Below are positions 25,046 through 35,620 of a stretch of DNA of 64,000 nucleotides, piece after piece (the first letter of the stretch is position 1; each line of letters opens with the position of its first letter). The notes below the pieces were generated by a model. It was given only the letters and a program-made list of their open reading frames with translations. It was not told where the DNA came from and searched no databases. The DNA is taken from contig LS997566.1 in assembly GCA_000469685.2 (NCBI GenBank), positions 12,671,618 through 12,735,617 on the forward strand. The letters are read 5' to 3'. The translations under genes were made by a program, and so were the position numbers. The stretch is from Haemonchus contortus. Lineage: Eukaryota; Nematoda; Chromadorea; Rhabditida; Trichostrongylidae.

Positions 25046-26869
25046 TTTGTTTGATACAACATCACTACAGCAACAAAAATGTAATTGGCAAGTGTCAACC
25101 ATTGTGTTCGTCCCACCCACGGCCCTAGGAGTTGCACAGCAGGTCCTGGTCATACTTCTCCCGTCACCAGTGGGGTGATTACGAAAAGCGTAATGTTGAA
25201 AATGGTCACCAGGAAAAATGCCTCGAAAGGAAAATATTGAGCTCGAGTATGAATAAATCTTCATCTTCAATGAATAATCACGCTTTATGTAGATTCCAAA
25301 AGAAACGCATACAAATTCTTTCATTCCCAGCAACATAACAGTAGTTAGTACATCTCTCGGTGGCGTAGGTAATGAGCTGCGGAGGCGTTTGGATCCCCGT
25401 CATGTCAGCTGAGCCTTTCACTCACTCATTTGATAAAGCGATTTCTTGGAAAAACTGGATTTGTGTCACACTTCCGGGAGCATTTGCGCTACGGATTAGA
25501 ACAAACTAATAGCAATCAAAATTCGTCACTCTTCTGAGCAATTACCTTAATTACTATCTGGTCATTCCCGCTTTATTTATCTAATAGGAAATTATTACCT
25601 ATGGAAACTTTTTAGCTAGTTTATTTAACCTTCCTCGATGATTTTCGCTCAGAGTTAAACTTTTTTAGTCAGGAATTCGGTTAGAAAGTTTTTTTTTCGG
25701 AATTTTAGAAACCTAGAGTAAAATTAAGATCCCTCTAGATATCAGGAGAAACACCCGCCTACATTCCGGGTTTCAAGTCCCAACAAGTGTATGGGTATCG
25801 AGAACATTACAAAGGGATATAAAACCAAAATTCTGGATCCCTCCGTCCCCAACAGAACATATCCTGAGGACACAGAGTCCTGGAGTTTTAGAAAATCGAC
25901 CCCAATTCCCGGCCTACCTCGATATTTATACCTTATAAAAAGGAGTATCAGTTGATTTGAAAGGGTTTCCAAAAGTTCCTGGCATCATTTAATGCTGTGA
26001 ATCAAAAAGAAATCCCGTTCATGTTTAGTTGAAAAGGGCAGACTCCCTCCCTTCCACTTCACTAGGTAAGGAAGGGAACGCCTTTCGCAATACCCATGAG
26101 TAACTTTGATTTCTGACTCTTTGATTTTTGGTCCTCTCCCGGATTTGAATCAAGTTCTGTGTTATGAAAAGAGTATTCGAATCTCCGTTTCCGCTTCTAT
26201 TTCCTGACCACTATATTAACGAAATATCAACATTTTTCAGTTATTTTGAGGTTGGAGTATGTAGTAGCGATGAGGATGGAAGTGTGAGCATTTAATTTAT
26301 TACAGGCCTCTATTATTACTTCTTAATGGGTTCTAATAACAAGTAGATATGACAATTAGACATGATTATAAAATAAAATACAAAAATAAATAAAAATTAA
26401 AACAAAAAATTTAAAAAAAAATACTAATAAGATATGATTGCACGTCTTTTCTTGAGGTTTTCAGCGTTTTGGTGACACCTATCGAAAACAACACGTTCCC
26501 ATTCGGGTGGTGTTTACATGCTGTTATGGGTGTAAAGCTAGTAGCTACTAGCTGTTTAACACAATTCTTACCCTCCCTATCAGTACACATGGAAGAAGCT
26601 GTGAAGCTGTAATTATGGTTATTGAGCTATTATTTCCGTCTCCTCCTAGAATTTTGTTGACGAACTTTCCAACCCACCCACCCCCCTATATCTTCATGTA
26701 TAAATCGCTACCTCTGTTACCTTTTTCATATCTAAAACCTTCTCCCAAAGTCCCGCTTATGTTTATCCTCAAAATCACGCATCGAGTGTGGAATACGTAA
26801 AAGCGAAGCTTTCTTTCAAGTTTGTAGCCATCAAAAAATTGTACGTTTGAAAATTTGTTTGAATCCTGT
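25046..26869. other. no gene recognised; A-rich tract
   Basis: An A-rich stretch at about 26,370-26,430 (AAATAAATAAAAATTAAAAC) is low-complexity. Open frames on both strands around 25,043-25,340 have no splice support. Confidence 0.35.
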
Positions 26870-27005
26870 TGCCCTTTACATATAAAGCGCTGACTTTGTG
26901 TGACTGTTTGTAGGTCAGTTTGTGGGACAGTCAGCAAAAAGTCACGTAGGCGTGATGAGAGTTGTGAAATGGCACGTGGACGCATATAGACATGGGTGAG
27001 GACCA
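26870..27005 (-). repeat. TTAGCGC-tailed repeat, minus copy
   Basis: Reverse complement reads ATGCGTCCACGTGCCATTTC, CGCCTACGTGACTTTTTGC and ACAAACAGTCACACAAAGTC-AGCGCTTTATATG. These match the plus-strand copy at 28,315-28,430. The pair forms an inverted repeat about 1.3 kb apart. Confidence 0.6.
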
Positions 27006-27064
27006 TGTTATGAAATGGGAAAACTCCTGGTTGTGCTCATATTGATCTCACTAACCAAAGTGGA

Positions 27065-27289
27065 TCATTTTTTTAACGTGATTGACCGGGATGGGCGCTC
27101 CCAGAGGTTCAACGACGTGCCGACTGACCGTTCGACCGGCGGCGTTGCTGGCCACCTCTTGACAAGACACATTGCGTTCAATGCCGCGCAAGCGGTAGCG
27201 GTATCGAACGCAACCTGTTCTGCATTGTCAACATTGGCCAGCAGCGCCTTCGGTTGGTCGGCACGACGTTGAAGCCTGAATGCAACCAA
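27065..27289. other. GC-rich island open on both strands
   Basis: The stretch around 27,085-27,275 is much more GC-rich than its surroundings and is open on both strands: plus, DRDGRSQRFNDVPTDRSTGG; minus, FDTATACAALNAMCLVKRW. No splice sites of note and no family recognised. It lies between the two TTAGCGC-tailed repeats, so a mobile-element body or an old insertion is likely. Confidence 0.4.
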
Positions 27290-28026
27290 TATAAACTCCT
27301 TTTCATCGAGGAATGAACCTCATCTGGAACCTTCCCATTCCACGGCAAACAAACCTTCAGAAAGGAGGAAAGTAGAATAATACAGCTGAGGAAATTCTAC
27401 AGTAGCATCAGGCTTCATCAAATACTTTGCGGTATCTCCTATACCAGTTGAGCTGTGCACGCTAACGCGTGCATCACCCACATCTATCGTACCTACCCAA
27501 CTTACGCTACTAAAATCTTAAGAAAATCATGCAATCATTTTCATGCGCCTCATCTACGACTCTAATTCATTCAAAGTTCCGCTTCTTTCATTTCTGTTAC
27601 GCATCAAGAGCAAAATGTATCTTCAAGTAAAGGAAATGAGGATTTCTTCGAAGCGCCTAGTCATCATAAGCATGTACATTCGAAATTCCGCTTGAATTCA
27701 ACTATATTAGTAATTAAAGCACTAGAAATGTGATGGAGTACAGCCTGAAGTGCTTGATGATGTCTGATGCCAGATGATGCTTGATGCTGGAATTGAAAAG
27801 ATCCGGGTAAGGCTCATTTTGCGACGAAAAGAAGTTAGGATATGACGTCACAAAGGATACATTCTGCGTAATGAGGTCAACATAAAGAGTATCAATAGAA
27901 TTCCTATTTCACAACATGTTCCTTGCTTGAGAAAACCATAGTAAGATGAACTTTAGTGCAGCTCCTTCAGATCTTATTCACAAATTCTTTGTAAATCGCG
28001 TTGGATCAGTGTACAGTCGTAGGAGT

Positions 28027-28059
28027 CCTGACAAAGGCGAAGCTGCCGAAACGTTGGCC
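28027..28059 (+). ncRNA. hammerhead-like motif of the Penelope/retrozyme type, degenerate
   Basis: CCTGACAAAGGCGAAGCTGC-CGAAACGTTGGCC resembles a hammerhead core: CUGANGA, a stem II (GGC/GCC with loop GAAGCT) and GAAAC. The usual G in CUGANGA is A, which should abolish self-cleavage. Similar TGANGAAGG...CCGAAACGT phrases are known from the ends of Penelope-like elements. A second, minus-strand example lies at 62,953-62,988. Motif seen; function not expected. Confidence 0.3.
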
Positions 28060-28082
28060 TAATAAAGTAATACAATCTTAGA

Positions 28083-28310
28083 AGGTGACTCAACTATAGA
28101 GCCCAAGTCGCTTCACTGAGCTTGGCTCCCTGCTTAAATCGACAAATGCCCTGAAAGCCATCCTAATAAAGTACTCCAATGAAGCTCTAGCGATTATAAT
28201 TCTTAATTGTATTGTGCTTTTGTATGTATCTTGTTGTGATTTTGTTTCTGTTCCCACATGGCAACCACCCATGCTTGACATGTAACAAATAAATAAACAA
28301 ATAAATAAAT
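28083..28310 (+). mobile_element. 3' end of a non-LTR retrotransposon
   Basis: About 230 bases ending in the simple repeat ACAAATAAATAAACAAATAA-ATAAATG at 28,286-28,310, the tail style seen on the CR1-like element at 15,171. No RT coding remains. The insert is heavily 5'-truncated. Confidence 0.5.
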
Positions 28311-28314
28311 GCTC

Positions 28315-28430
28315 CTTACCTACGTCGATATGCGCCCGCGTGACATTTCACGATTTTCATCGTGCCTACGTGTCTTTTTGCGAATGAACTCACAAACCGA
28401 CATACAAACAGACACAAATTAGCGCTTTGT
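28315..28430 (+). repeat. TTAGCGC-tailed repeat, plus copy
   Basis: TCGATATGCGCCCGCGTGAC, GTGCCTACGTGTCTTTTTGC and ATACAAACAGACACAAATTA-GCGCTTTG. The tail phrase also ends the tandem array at 33,385 (CAGACACACTTAGCGCGTTA), linking three loci. Confidence 0.6.
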
Positions 28431-28639
28431 AGAAGGTAATTGAGTTCAAACGAAATTTTGAATGTACGATTTCATAATGGCTACGAACTTAGAAGAACGC
28501 TTTGCTTTTAAGAATCACGCTCTCGATTTCCTGAATAAACCTAAGCGGATCTTTGTATGAAGCAGCACAGGGACACGGCCCATGAATGTTTCTATGTTCT
28601 TCTTGAGTAAAACTGCAGACAAACGGTTGTGGACATTTG

Positions 28640-28765
28640 GAGTCGGTTAATGGACTCGAATGAGAGGATAAAAGCACAGACTTGTTTATCAGATGCCCAT
28701 CGCACGTCATTGTGAAATTCGAATGCGTGGGCGCATTCCGTAGTGGAATTCGTCAAGGCTAAAAG
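28640..28765 (+). repeat. tRNA-derived SINE, 5'-truncated
   Basis: GGAGTCGGTTAATGGACTCG, GAGAGGATAAAAGCACAGAC and CGAATGCGTGGGCGCATTCC match the SINE body in order. Part of the central region is deleted. Confidence 0.6.
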
Positions 28766-29486
28766 CCTATTCCTTTTTGGACTTTATAGATGTGAAAATT
28801 GCTTTCTCCTGATGACTCGGTTTTTTCTTTATTTCACGTCAAAGTAAGTTCCTGCTCCCGAAATGGGTCTCCTTTCATGTACACAGTTGTAGAGAGGATA
28901 TAAGTGGAGTAGTGTTCTGAATGAAATGTGGAGTGACTAGGTCAGCACTCAGACGCCCACCACGAGTTGTACTAGCTACGAATTGCGTCATTTAGTTGAC
29001 ACTATGTTTGAATGACGAATTAAAGTCAAAAGCAAAAAAACGCAATCATAAAAAGGACAATTGAAAGTTGCTCTACTCAGAAATTACATATAAAAACATT
29101 CCCCTCACTTCAGTGAATGGAGAAGTTGTAAGCTTCGTCTCTACTGTAGAGATTTCGATAGGAGGTTGGAGTGGTACGTTAACTGAGCCGTTTCAAGTAG
29201 CAGGGAGCAAAAAAATTCAAAACTGCTACGAATCAGTTCACTACCTTCACTCTTCTTTTCGCTCAGTTGTTGTCGTTTTCTCGGATCGTGTAGTGAAAAG
29301 CACTTCCGTGAACCCAAGGTATCATTGACTATTTTTCAGTACCTAGGAGTAAAGCAGTGATTATCGAAACTTAGACTTCTGTCCACCCTCTCCAACTTAT
29401 GTATTATACATATGTATATCCTACTTATTTACTGCTAGGTGCGTCGATACCTACGTGGGTTCCCGGTGTTTCCCTATCCTTCGCAG
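28766..29486. other. no gene recognised
   Basis: An open stretch at 29,100-29,320 (VNGEVVSFVSTVEISIGGWS) follows a CACTTCAG acceptor-like site but has no donor and no recognisable family. Confidence 0.3.
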
Positions 29487-29577
29487 ATGCTGCTATGTCA
29501 GCTGATTCTACCCAATTGACACTCATGGTCCGCCTTATTAATCAGCGTTGGGAGGAAGCTCAATTGAAAGTGCATGG
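29487..29577 (+). CDS. isolated candidate exon, unknown product
   Basis: The acceptor CTATCCTTCGCAG and donor CATGG/GTAATC bound a frame with 29 full codons: AAMSADSTQLTLMVRLINQR then WEEAQLKVH. The helical LINQRWEEAQLKV wording is reminiscent of helix B of a spectrin-like repeat (lNxRWe), but too little is visible. The next acceptor in phase (29,611) would need a 33-base intron, shorter than nematode norms. It lies just upstream of the neuropeptide gene and probably belongs to a different one. Confidence 0.35.
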
Positions 29578-30290
29578 GTAATCTCAGTAACTTTTTTCTT
29601 TTTCATTCAGACAGTTGATCTGGAATGTTGCTTTCCGGATGTTCCTTCTTCCTTCCAGAGCTGTCAGTAGAACCTGCAAGAGCTCCTAGAAAGTTAGTTA
29701 GAAGTACAGTACCTGGTTCAATTCTCGCTACCTCCAATAACTTCGTTTTGGTCTGGAAGGATGAAGAAAAGGACAACAGTACTAAAGGTGAAAAAAACTC
29801 TCCCAAAACTTCAAATCGAATACCTTCTTTTCCATTGCTACACTAGGTCCTTTTTGGGAAAGGCTTAGGGAGTTTGGTTTTTGACTCCAATTCTTCATTG
29901 GCAAAATATTAGTGAATTTCGATTTACGATCATCCTTGAGACCATTCAACACTCCCATTTGAGCTTTCTTGACCAAACAACTCAAGAGGAAAAGCCATGT
30001 TGAGATTTCCAGTCACTTTGTTATCAACCGACTCATCTAAACAGTTTCCATATATTCAGCAGAATAGTCTGCCTTGCTGGCGAGTTTCAAAACTTTTGCA
30101 AACGTTTTTCCCTTTCTACATACACATAATCCCATTCACGTCGTCTGGGGAATGCCCCGCCCCTAAAGGACACACCCCTTCTCGACAGGCATTGCTCTTG
30201 CTGTTCTGTGTTCGAGTTCGCACTCTACTGCTTCTCATTTATCGAAGGTGCTCGTAGGCTTCCACCACGTCCGAATAGCTCCACCTCCTG

Positions 30291-30298
30291 TGTTTCAG
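30291..30298 (+). promoter_or_regulatory. 3' splice or trans-splice acceptor before the FLP-34-like start
   Basis: TGTTTCAG lies 16 bases upstream of the ATG at 30,315 with no upstream exon in view. Very short leaders after a TTTCAG are typical of spliced-leader trans-splicing in nematodes. It could equally be a cis acceptor from an upstream noncoding exon. Confidence 0.4.
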
Positions 30299-30314
30299 TG
30301 TTATCGGACCCAGA

Positions 30315-30373
30315 ATGCGCTCACTGTTCTGCTATTTCGTTGCGGCTCTCACACTACTCTACAATATGTTACC
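30315..30373 (+). CDS. flp-34: FLP-34-like neuropeptide precursor, exon 1 (signal peptide)
   Basis: The ATG follows closely on a TTTCAG acceptor. The exon encodes MRSLFCYFVAALTLLYNM-L and two bases of a Pro codon, then a strong donor ACC/GTAAGT. A basic residue and an uninterrupted hydrophobic core of ~15 residues make a convincing signal peptide for entry into the secretory pathway. Other frames of the same exon are also open, so the choice of frame rests on the ATG, the signal peptide and the phase of the following exons. The gene symbol rests on the peptide encoded in exon 4. Confidence 0.5.
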
Positions 30374-31371
30374 GTAAGTTTCTGTCCACGATTTTTATAC
30401 CCTCTGAGTCCTGTACACCTAGCATGCGCCACTCATTTAACCTCTACTCAGAGCTCTATAGTGTTTGAAAGTGTATGGCTGCCCATCTTCTGCAAAGATC
30501 TCATTATGGGCATGTTGGTTCTACTTATTTGAACGAGTCCGAAGAATATGAGGCTGGTAATGCTTGTATAGGAGAGGGTGACTGGTCTTGTATTTGATCC
30601 CAGTGTATCACTACAGACCCAACCGCCCCCACCATTTCTTACTGTACAACACAAAGATTTCTCCGATCCCATTATAAAATCTCGAAATTTACTTATTACT
30701 TTCCTTGATTTCCAATATATTTGTACTATATCAAGTATGCTCTCAAGTCTTCTGTCTTGACATTGGCTGCTAAAATAACGGCAAAAAGCCAGGGCTACCA
30801 TTGGCTCTAGAATCTGCATCGATGTGATAGATATGCTTTTTCCGAATATCTTTGCTCCAGCATTTTTCCAAAGACTTTGACCACGGAACGGTCAGCGTGG
30901 TCACCAACCCTTTTTGCCCGTTTTTTCAAGGACTTGTATACGAAAGGTTTGTAAGTTCGTGGCCGAGACTGTTGAGCCAGAGAGTTGAAAGTACAGGTCA
31001 GTAGAAGTCCTCCAAATAATTCCTTCAGTAATTCGCTCTAAACACTTGTTCACTCTTCGTTGACATGTTATTTGGGCCAAAAGGGTAGGGAGAGATGGCG
31101 ATTGTTCAGACTGGTATGTGTTGTTTTCCTCGAGACAATCGGAAATGTTCCACTTCATTGAACAGTTATGAAATGTTACACGAGGAAAACATTCCAAAAA
31201 ACTGTAACGAAGTTCCTCAGATTGCTGACTCCAGAAAGTTTGGTAGAAATTTCAAGAAGCTGGCTATTTGGAGAACACAAAGAACTTTGTCTTGAGAAAT
31301 TTTTGCAGTCAAAAATGAAAACCACCATGAATAACACCTGTAAGTTATTCATAGTGCTTTTCACTTTCCAG

Positions 31372-31440
31372 ATTACCCCAAAAAGTTTCCCAAAAGGTCT
31401 TTTGGAGACCCATCATCTCTCTGTCCCTCAACTCACATCG
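31372..31440 (+). CDS. flp-34: FLP-34-like precursor, exon 2 (spacer), tentative
   Basis: The acceptor TTTTCACTTTCCAG and donor CATCG/GTAAAT bound 69 bases, phase 2 in and phase 2 out, so exon 1, exon 2 and exon 3 join in one frame. The peptide is LPQKVSQKVFWRPIISLSLN then SHR. No mature peptide is obvious. Since phase 2 is kept, exon 1 could also splice directly to exon 3; membership of this exon is the least certain part of the model. Confidence 0.38.
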
Positions 31441-31935
31441 GTAAATGCTGAAAGCGCCAAAGCTGTTAGTCTCATCTCACCGTCAACTTCACGATTAATA
31501 CCGACTGTGTTCGAACATGATGTGGCTTCATACTTTTCTATAAAAGAAGGGGTTCGTGGTAAAGGTGAGCTAGTAAGATCGCTAGCAAGTTTTAAATGGC
31601 GTGACACTTTTCTAGCATTTCTAAATGTGAGCATAACTTCTTCTCTGAGAAATATCATCATTTCAGCGTCTCATCAGTCGACAAGAAAAGTGATTTGAGC
31701 GATTTCGCTTCAGCGATCAACAGCGCCGGTCGACTTCGATATGGCAAGCGAAGTAGCGATTATGGGTATCCTTTAAGGTGAGCGAATTTTGTCAATCAGT
31801 TTAACTAGTCGACTGAACAGGGAAACTACAAACAAAACATAATCCTAGCATATCTAACATCTCAGAACTTTTTGGGAAAAGCTTGTTTGTTGGGTTGTTG
31901 ATTAAGTATGGGAGTAAGGAAATAGACGAATATGG
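31441..31935. other. intron of the FLP-34-like gene; nothing recognised
   Basis: An in-frame continuation of the alternative frame reaches 31,698 but has no family match or splice support. Confidence 0.35.
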
Positions 31936-32048
31936 ACCGATTACCCAACCCCGTAAAGATGGAAGGCTTTTTCGGCCTAGGCGTATATCTGCACAGTATT
32001 CGAACCTCGTAACCACAGTGTGCCACTTGCCATTACACCTTCTCGCCT
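31936..32048 (-). repeat. tRNA-derived SINE head, minus strand
   Basis: Reverse complement begins AGGCGAGAAGGTGTAATGGC-AAGTGG (A-box-like), has ACGAGGTTCGAATACTG (B box) and then GCCTAGGCCGAAAAAGCCTT and ACGGGGTTGGGTAATCGG. Head and front third only. Confidence 0.7.
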
Positions 32049-32607
32049 ATGCAGATTCCATAGTTTGTTTTATGTAAATGTCTATTTTTATCTTTCTCAC
32101 AAAGAGGCGCCAGTACTGAGCTTGCTTGAGAAGGAAGTACCAACTAATTCAAAAAATTCGATAAATATATTTGAATCTGATTTTCTTATAGCCGGTCTTT
32201 ATAGGCAGTGTTTTACTCAGGGGAAGAGGACATAGCCCAGGATTGGTGATGACTACAGATAAATAGTTCACTCGAGTAAGGTCCTTCTGTGAGTTCGGAA
32301 TTGGAGCCAGCAATATCGCCGGCTATACACAACCAATTAATTGGACATAAAATGAATGAAGCGCCACGTGACAATAAACCAAGGGTTGTTAGGTCAAATT
32401 GTTTTTAGCCATGGGTCTGAATGCCTTCCAATAGGTGTACAGTTGGGGCAGATCCACTACTTCGATACTCTTTGCTTTTAGGAAGAGATTTCTCAATCTT
32501 CAGTTGAAGCACATCTAGAAATCATCAGGGAATAAGCATATAGCCATAGGGCAGTTGTTTAGAGAAAAAATATTCAGACTGAGTCTACTATGTTAGCTAC
32601 CATCAAT
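32049..32607. other. intron of the FLP-34-like gene; nothing recognised
   Basis: No exon-like or repeat-like sequence was seen. Confidence 0.35.
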
Positions 32608-33385
32608 GTTCCCAGCCAACTCCTTGTGCCTTCAAGCTTCAACGGTCTGGGTCCGAACCAACAGTATTTATTCACGCCCAGTCCTTTGGGGAGGAGTTTC
32701 GCCTTGCAACCTATCATCAGTGTTTCCACCCTGCCGCCTGTATTCCTACCAAATTTGAACGCTCTAGGTCCAAGTTTGAGTTTTTCACACAAACCCCGCC
32801 CCTTGTAGGCGGAGTCCGGTCCTGCCACCCACCATGAGTGTTTCCACCCTGCCGCCTATATTCCTACCAAATTTGAACGCTCTAGGTCCAAGTTTAAGTT
32901 TTTCACACAAACCCCGCCCCTCGTGAGCGGAGTCCGGTCCTGCCACTCACCATTAGTGTTCCCATCCTGCCCCCCCCCCTTACACCTACCAAATTTGAAC
33001 TCTGTAGGTCGACGGGAACCGGAGTTATGAACTTGCGCTCAAACATTTATTTCGCACAAACCCCGCCCCCTGTGGGCGGAGTCCGGCTCCACTACCCACC
33101 ATTAGTGTTCCCATCCTGCCCCCCTTACACCTACCAAATTTAAACTCTGTAGGTCGACGGGAACCGGAGTTATGAATTTGCGCTCAAACATTTATTTCGC
33201 ACAAACCCCGCCCCCTGTGGGCGGAGTCCGGCACCACCACCCGCCATTAGTGTTCACATCCTGCCCCCCTAACATCTACCGAATTTGAACTCTCTAGGTC
33301 GACGGGAACCGGAGTTATGAATTTCCGGTCAAACACACACACACACAGACAAACCAACAGACACACTTAGCGCGTTATATATATA
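32608..33385 (+). repeat. tandem array of six GC-hairpin units
   Basis: Units begin at about 32,608 (diverged), 32,720, 32,840, 32,957, 33,106 and 33,251, with a period of 115-150 bases. Each has TGTTYCCAYCCTGCC, CTACCAAATTTGAACKCTCT-AGGTC and CCCCGCCCC-N5-GGGCGGAGTCCGG, the last being a short stable hairpin. From unit 3 on, GACGGGAACCGGAGTTATGA is added, so a longer unit type has expanded from the shorter one. The array ends in ACACACACACAC, CAGACACACTTAGCGCG and TATATATATA. Confidence 0.85.
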
Positions 33386-33563
33386 TCTTAAATTATGGGA
33401 AAAGTTCGATTATTCAATTTCTTTTTCATCATCATCGTCTATATCCATAGTAATCATTCAATCATTCCAATATCCAATAACCAAGTATCCGAATAGTCAT
33501 TCCCAAGTGGGGGGACCGAGTCGTAGGGTTCAACGTGAGAGAAAGCTCCTGAGTTGGAAGCTA

Positions 33564-34010
33564 TTAGGTTGATGCATAATTATTGCGGATTTTTTCGAGG
33601 CTTTTTTTCTCTCAATCGAATTTGAATATTGAGGTCGAGTTTTTTTAAAAATGATCTACTTGGTTTCCTCTACAAGAATGTACTTGGAGAACCACCCGCA
33701 TATTTGCGAAATTAAGTTTAACTACTTCGAGAAAGATTGGAAGGTGGCACAGTCATTCCGCGATCTCAGTACCTTTTCGGCGATGGAACAATCAGCCAAA
33801 GCCAACCAGGAAATGGGATCTGCCCCTAAATCTGACATATTCACCAGCGGAAACTTTTATGGATTATCTCGTCAACCGTTTATCGAAAAAATGGCTAGAG
33901 ACTAGAAGTTACGTCGATTGGATGACTTGATGGCCGATGTCAAGGCGTGGATCGCCCGTAAGGACCAAAACTTCTTCGCTTCTGGGATCCAACTAACTAC
34001 AATACCCACC
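33564..34010 (+). mobile_element. truncated mariner deletion derivative with Hsmar1-like end
   Basis: Starts after a TA with TTAGGTTGATGCATAATTAT-TGCGG. It carries a fused, internally deleted transposase: an N-terminal part (NYFEKDWKVAQSFRDLSTFS) runs directly into a C-terminal part (DDLMADVKAWIARKDQNFFA), with one stop between, and the catalytic centre is missing. The right end is lost near 34,010. Same family as 50,291-50,868. Non-autonomous. Confidence 0.75.
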
Positions 34011-34029
34011 CTAATTATTCAAAAAAAGG

Positions 34030-34059
34030 CGAAAAAGACGCGGATCCGCGTCTTTTTCG
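34030..34059. repeat. 30-bp perfect palindrome
   Basis: CGAAAAAGACGCGGA is followed at once by its reverse complement, with no spacer. It lies just beyond the broken end of the mariner derivative. Confidence 0.9.
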
Positions 34060-35030
34060 TCTTTTCTCTATAACTAGGTGAGTTAACACTTTTTTCATAT
34101 AGGATGTTATATATTTCGACTCAGCTCGTCGAGGTCTATAAAATGGTGAGTTCAAAATTTGGAAAACTTTGATTTTTAAGTCCTCGGTCCATCGAAGTTT
34201 CTGGGGGTGCGTCATTAGCGGCGACGCTCGCCATAATTATAACCAGAAGGCATTCTCCTCAATTGAAAGTATTCAGTGAGTTGTAGGGCAGCTGTCATAT
34301 TTCAAAACTGAGCAGAAAGTAGACCATTGCATTATTCATGCTTTTCTGATCATTTTGGTGCCATTTTTTTCGGAATGGACGGATTCAGTCGTGCACCATT
34401 CTTGAACGATAGCGACTTTTTAATTTTAGAAATAGCAAATATGAGTTGATTCTCAATGCTAGTAAATGATCTACCTACACTTCAGAAATAGTGGTTCCCT
34501 ACAGTATGCATATTGTATGCACGAGTTCAATGGTAACAGAGTTTTTATCGTCCAAATTCCGGTTTGCGGCATATTTTCGCACAAAACTTACGTTTTCTTG
34601 CGTTTTCAAGTAGGATTTTCGATGTTCATGAGGAAGTTACGCCTATCATCAAAAGTGTTCATACTAAACTTTTTGTGAACAACCACGGATATGATTGTTT
34701 GATTGATTGTTTGGATCCTCAGGCTTCATAAATAGCTTCCGATCGTAGCCCAAAGCACAGGAGACTGAACCACATATTTTTTATTTGAAGTAAACGTATG
34801 AAATCCTACACCGTTAAAATCCATTTCCAAAAGCTATTCAGCGGTATAAAAATCACTTAACGAATCACACTTCGAATTAACACCTTTAGCACCATAATTC
34901 CATTCTACTCCGCCACTCGGCCACTAAATTAGGCATGTGGCTCGAGTGGCCGAGGCAGCATATTGATTGATTGCCTGTTTGCTTTGATGTGCGCCATCAA
35001 TCGAACATTCTTAGAAATTCGCTCTCGTGA
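34060..35030. other. intron of the FLP-34-like gene; nothing recognised
   Basis: AT-rich. Open frame 34,466-34,678 lacks splice support. Confidence 0.35.
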
Positions 35031-35156
35031 TTGAATGTGCACATGTGCTTTTTTTGCTCTTCCTCTACTACTCCGTCCTTGCTCTTTCATTCAACTCTCT
35101 CCTTACCTGCATTTTTGGCAGTTTTGGCAGGTCATGTTCCCAACCATCTTTTCGTT
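35031..35156 (+). CDS. weak candidate first exon, hydrophobic
   Basis: From an ATG the frame gives 42 codons (MNVHMCFFCSSSTTPSLLFH, then LSLPAFLAVLAGHVPNHLFV) up to a perfect GTAAGT donor at 35,157. The frame also reads on unspliced to 35,450. Hydrophobic content could mean a signal or membrane segment, but pyrimidine-rich introns give the same look. No family was recognised, and it lies inside the FLP-34-like gene's long intron. Confidence 0.18.
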
Positions 35157-35620
35157 GTAAGTACAGTCATGCTTTTGCCGTCACTCCTCTACTCCCGTGC
35201 TGTTCCTATCCATTCCTCTGACGAGTGCCCTCCTTATTTTTTGATCTTTGCATTTTCGCTTGCAAGTCTTTTCCGGCTGAATAATATGATGGCCTACGTT
35301 CTGATCCTTTTTCAAGTTACAGCTATATTCTATAGCTATATTCCCTGTATCAGTCAGTCGCATTTCGGAAGGTTCCAGATCAGGAGTCACATCTATGGCT
35401 GGACATTGGTGTGGTCGCTCATTTGGGTAGCGAGTTATGTTTCAAACTGATGAAAGGCCAGGTTTTCTCGACCTATAACTTCAAAGTTCTCCCTGAACGG
35501 CTAATCATTGCCGTCAGCCATGACAGGAACAATGAATGACTGGCACTTTCTCCTCAACCTTTTGTATTCTTCGTTCTTGCTTTCACTTCCCCTTGTTCCA
35601 TATGAGAGAGCAGACTAATA

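Noticed and set aside
29487..29610. Joining the exon ending 29,577 to an acceptor at 29,610 to give a longer terminal protein
   Set aside because: The implied intron is 33 bases, below the usual nematode minimum, although the phase fits.
31168..31698. 176-codon plus-strand frame as a single gene
   Set aside because: No recognisable domain; it runs across a strong acceptor and donor (31,372-31,440) whose use fits the neuropeptide model in another frame.
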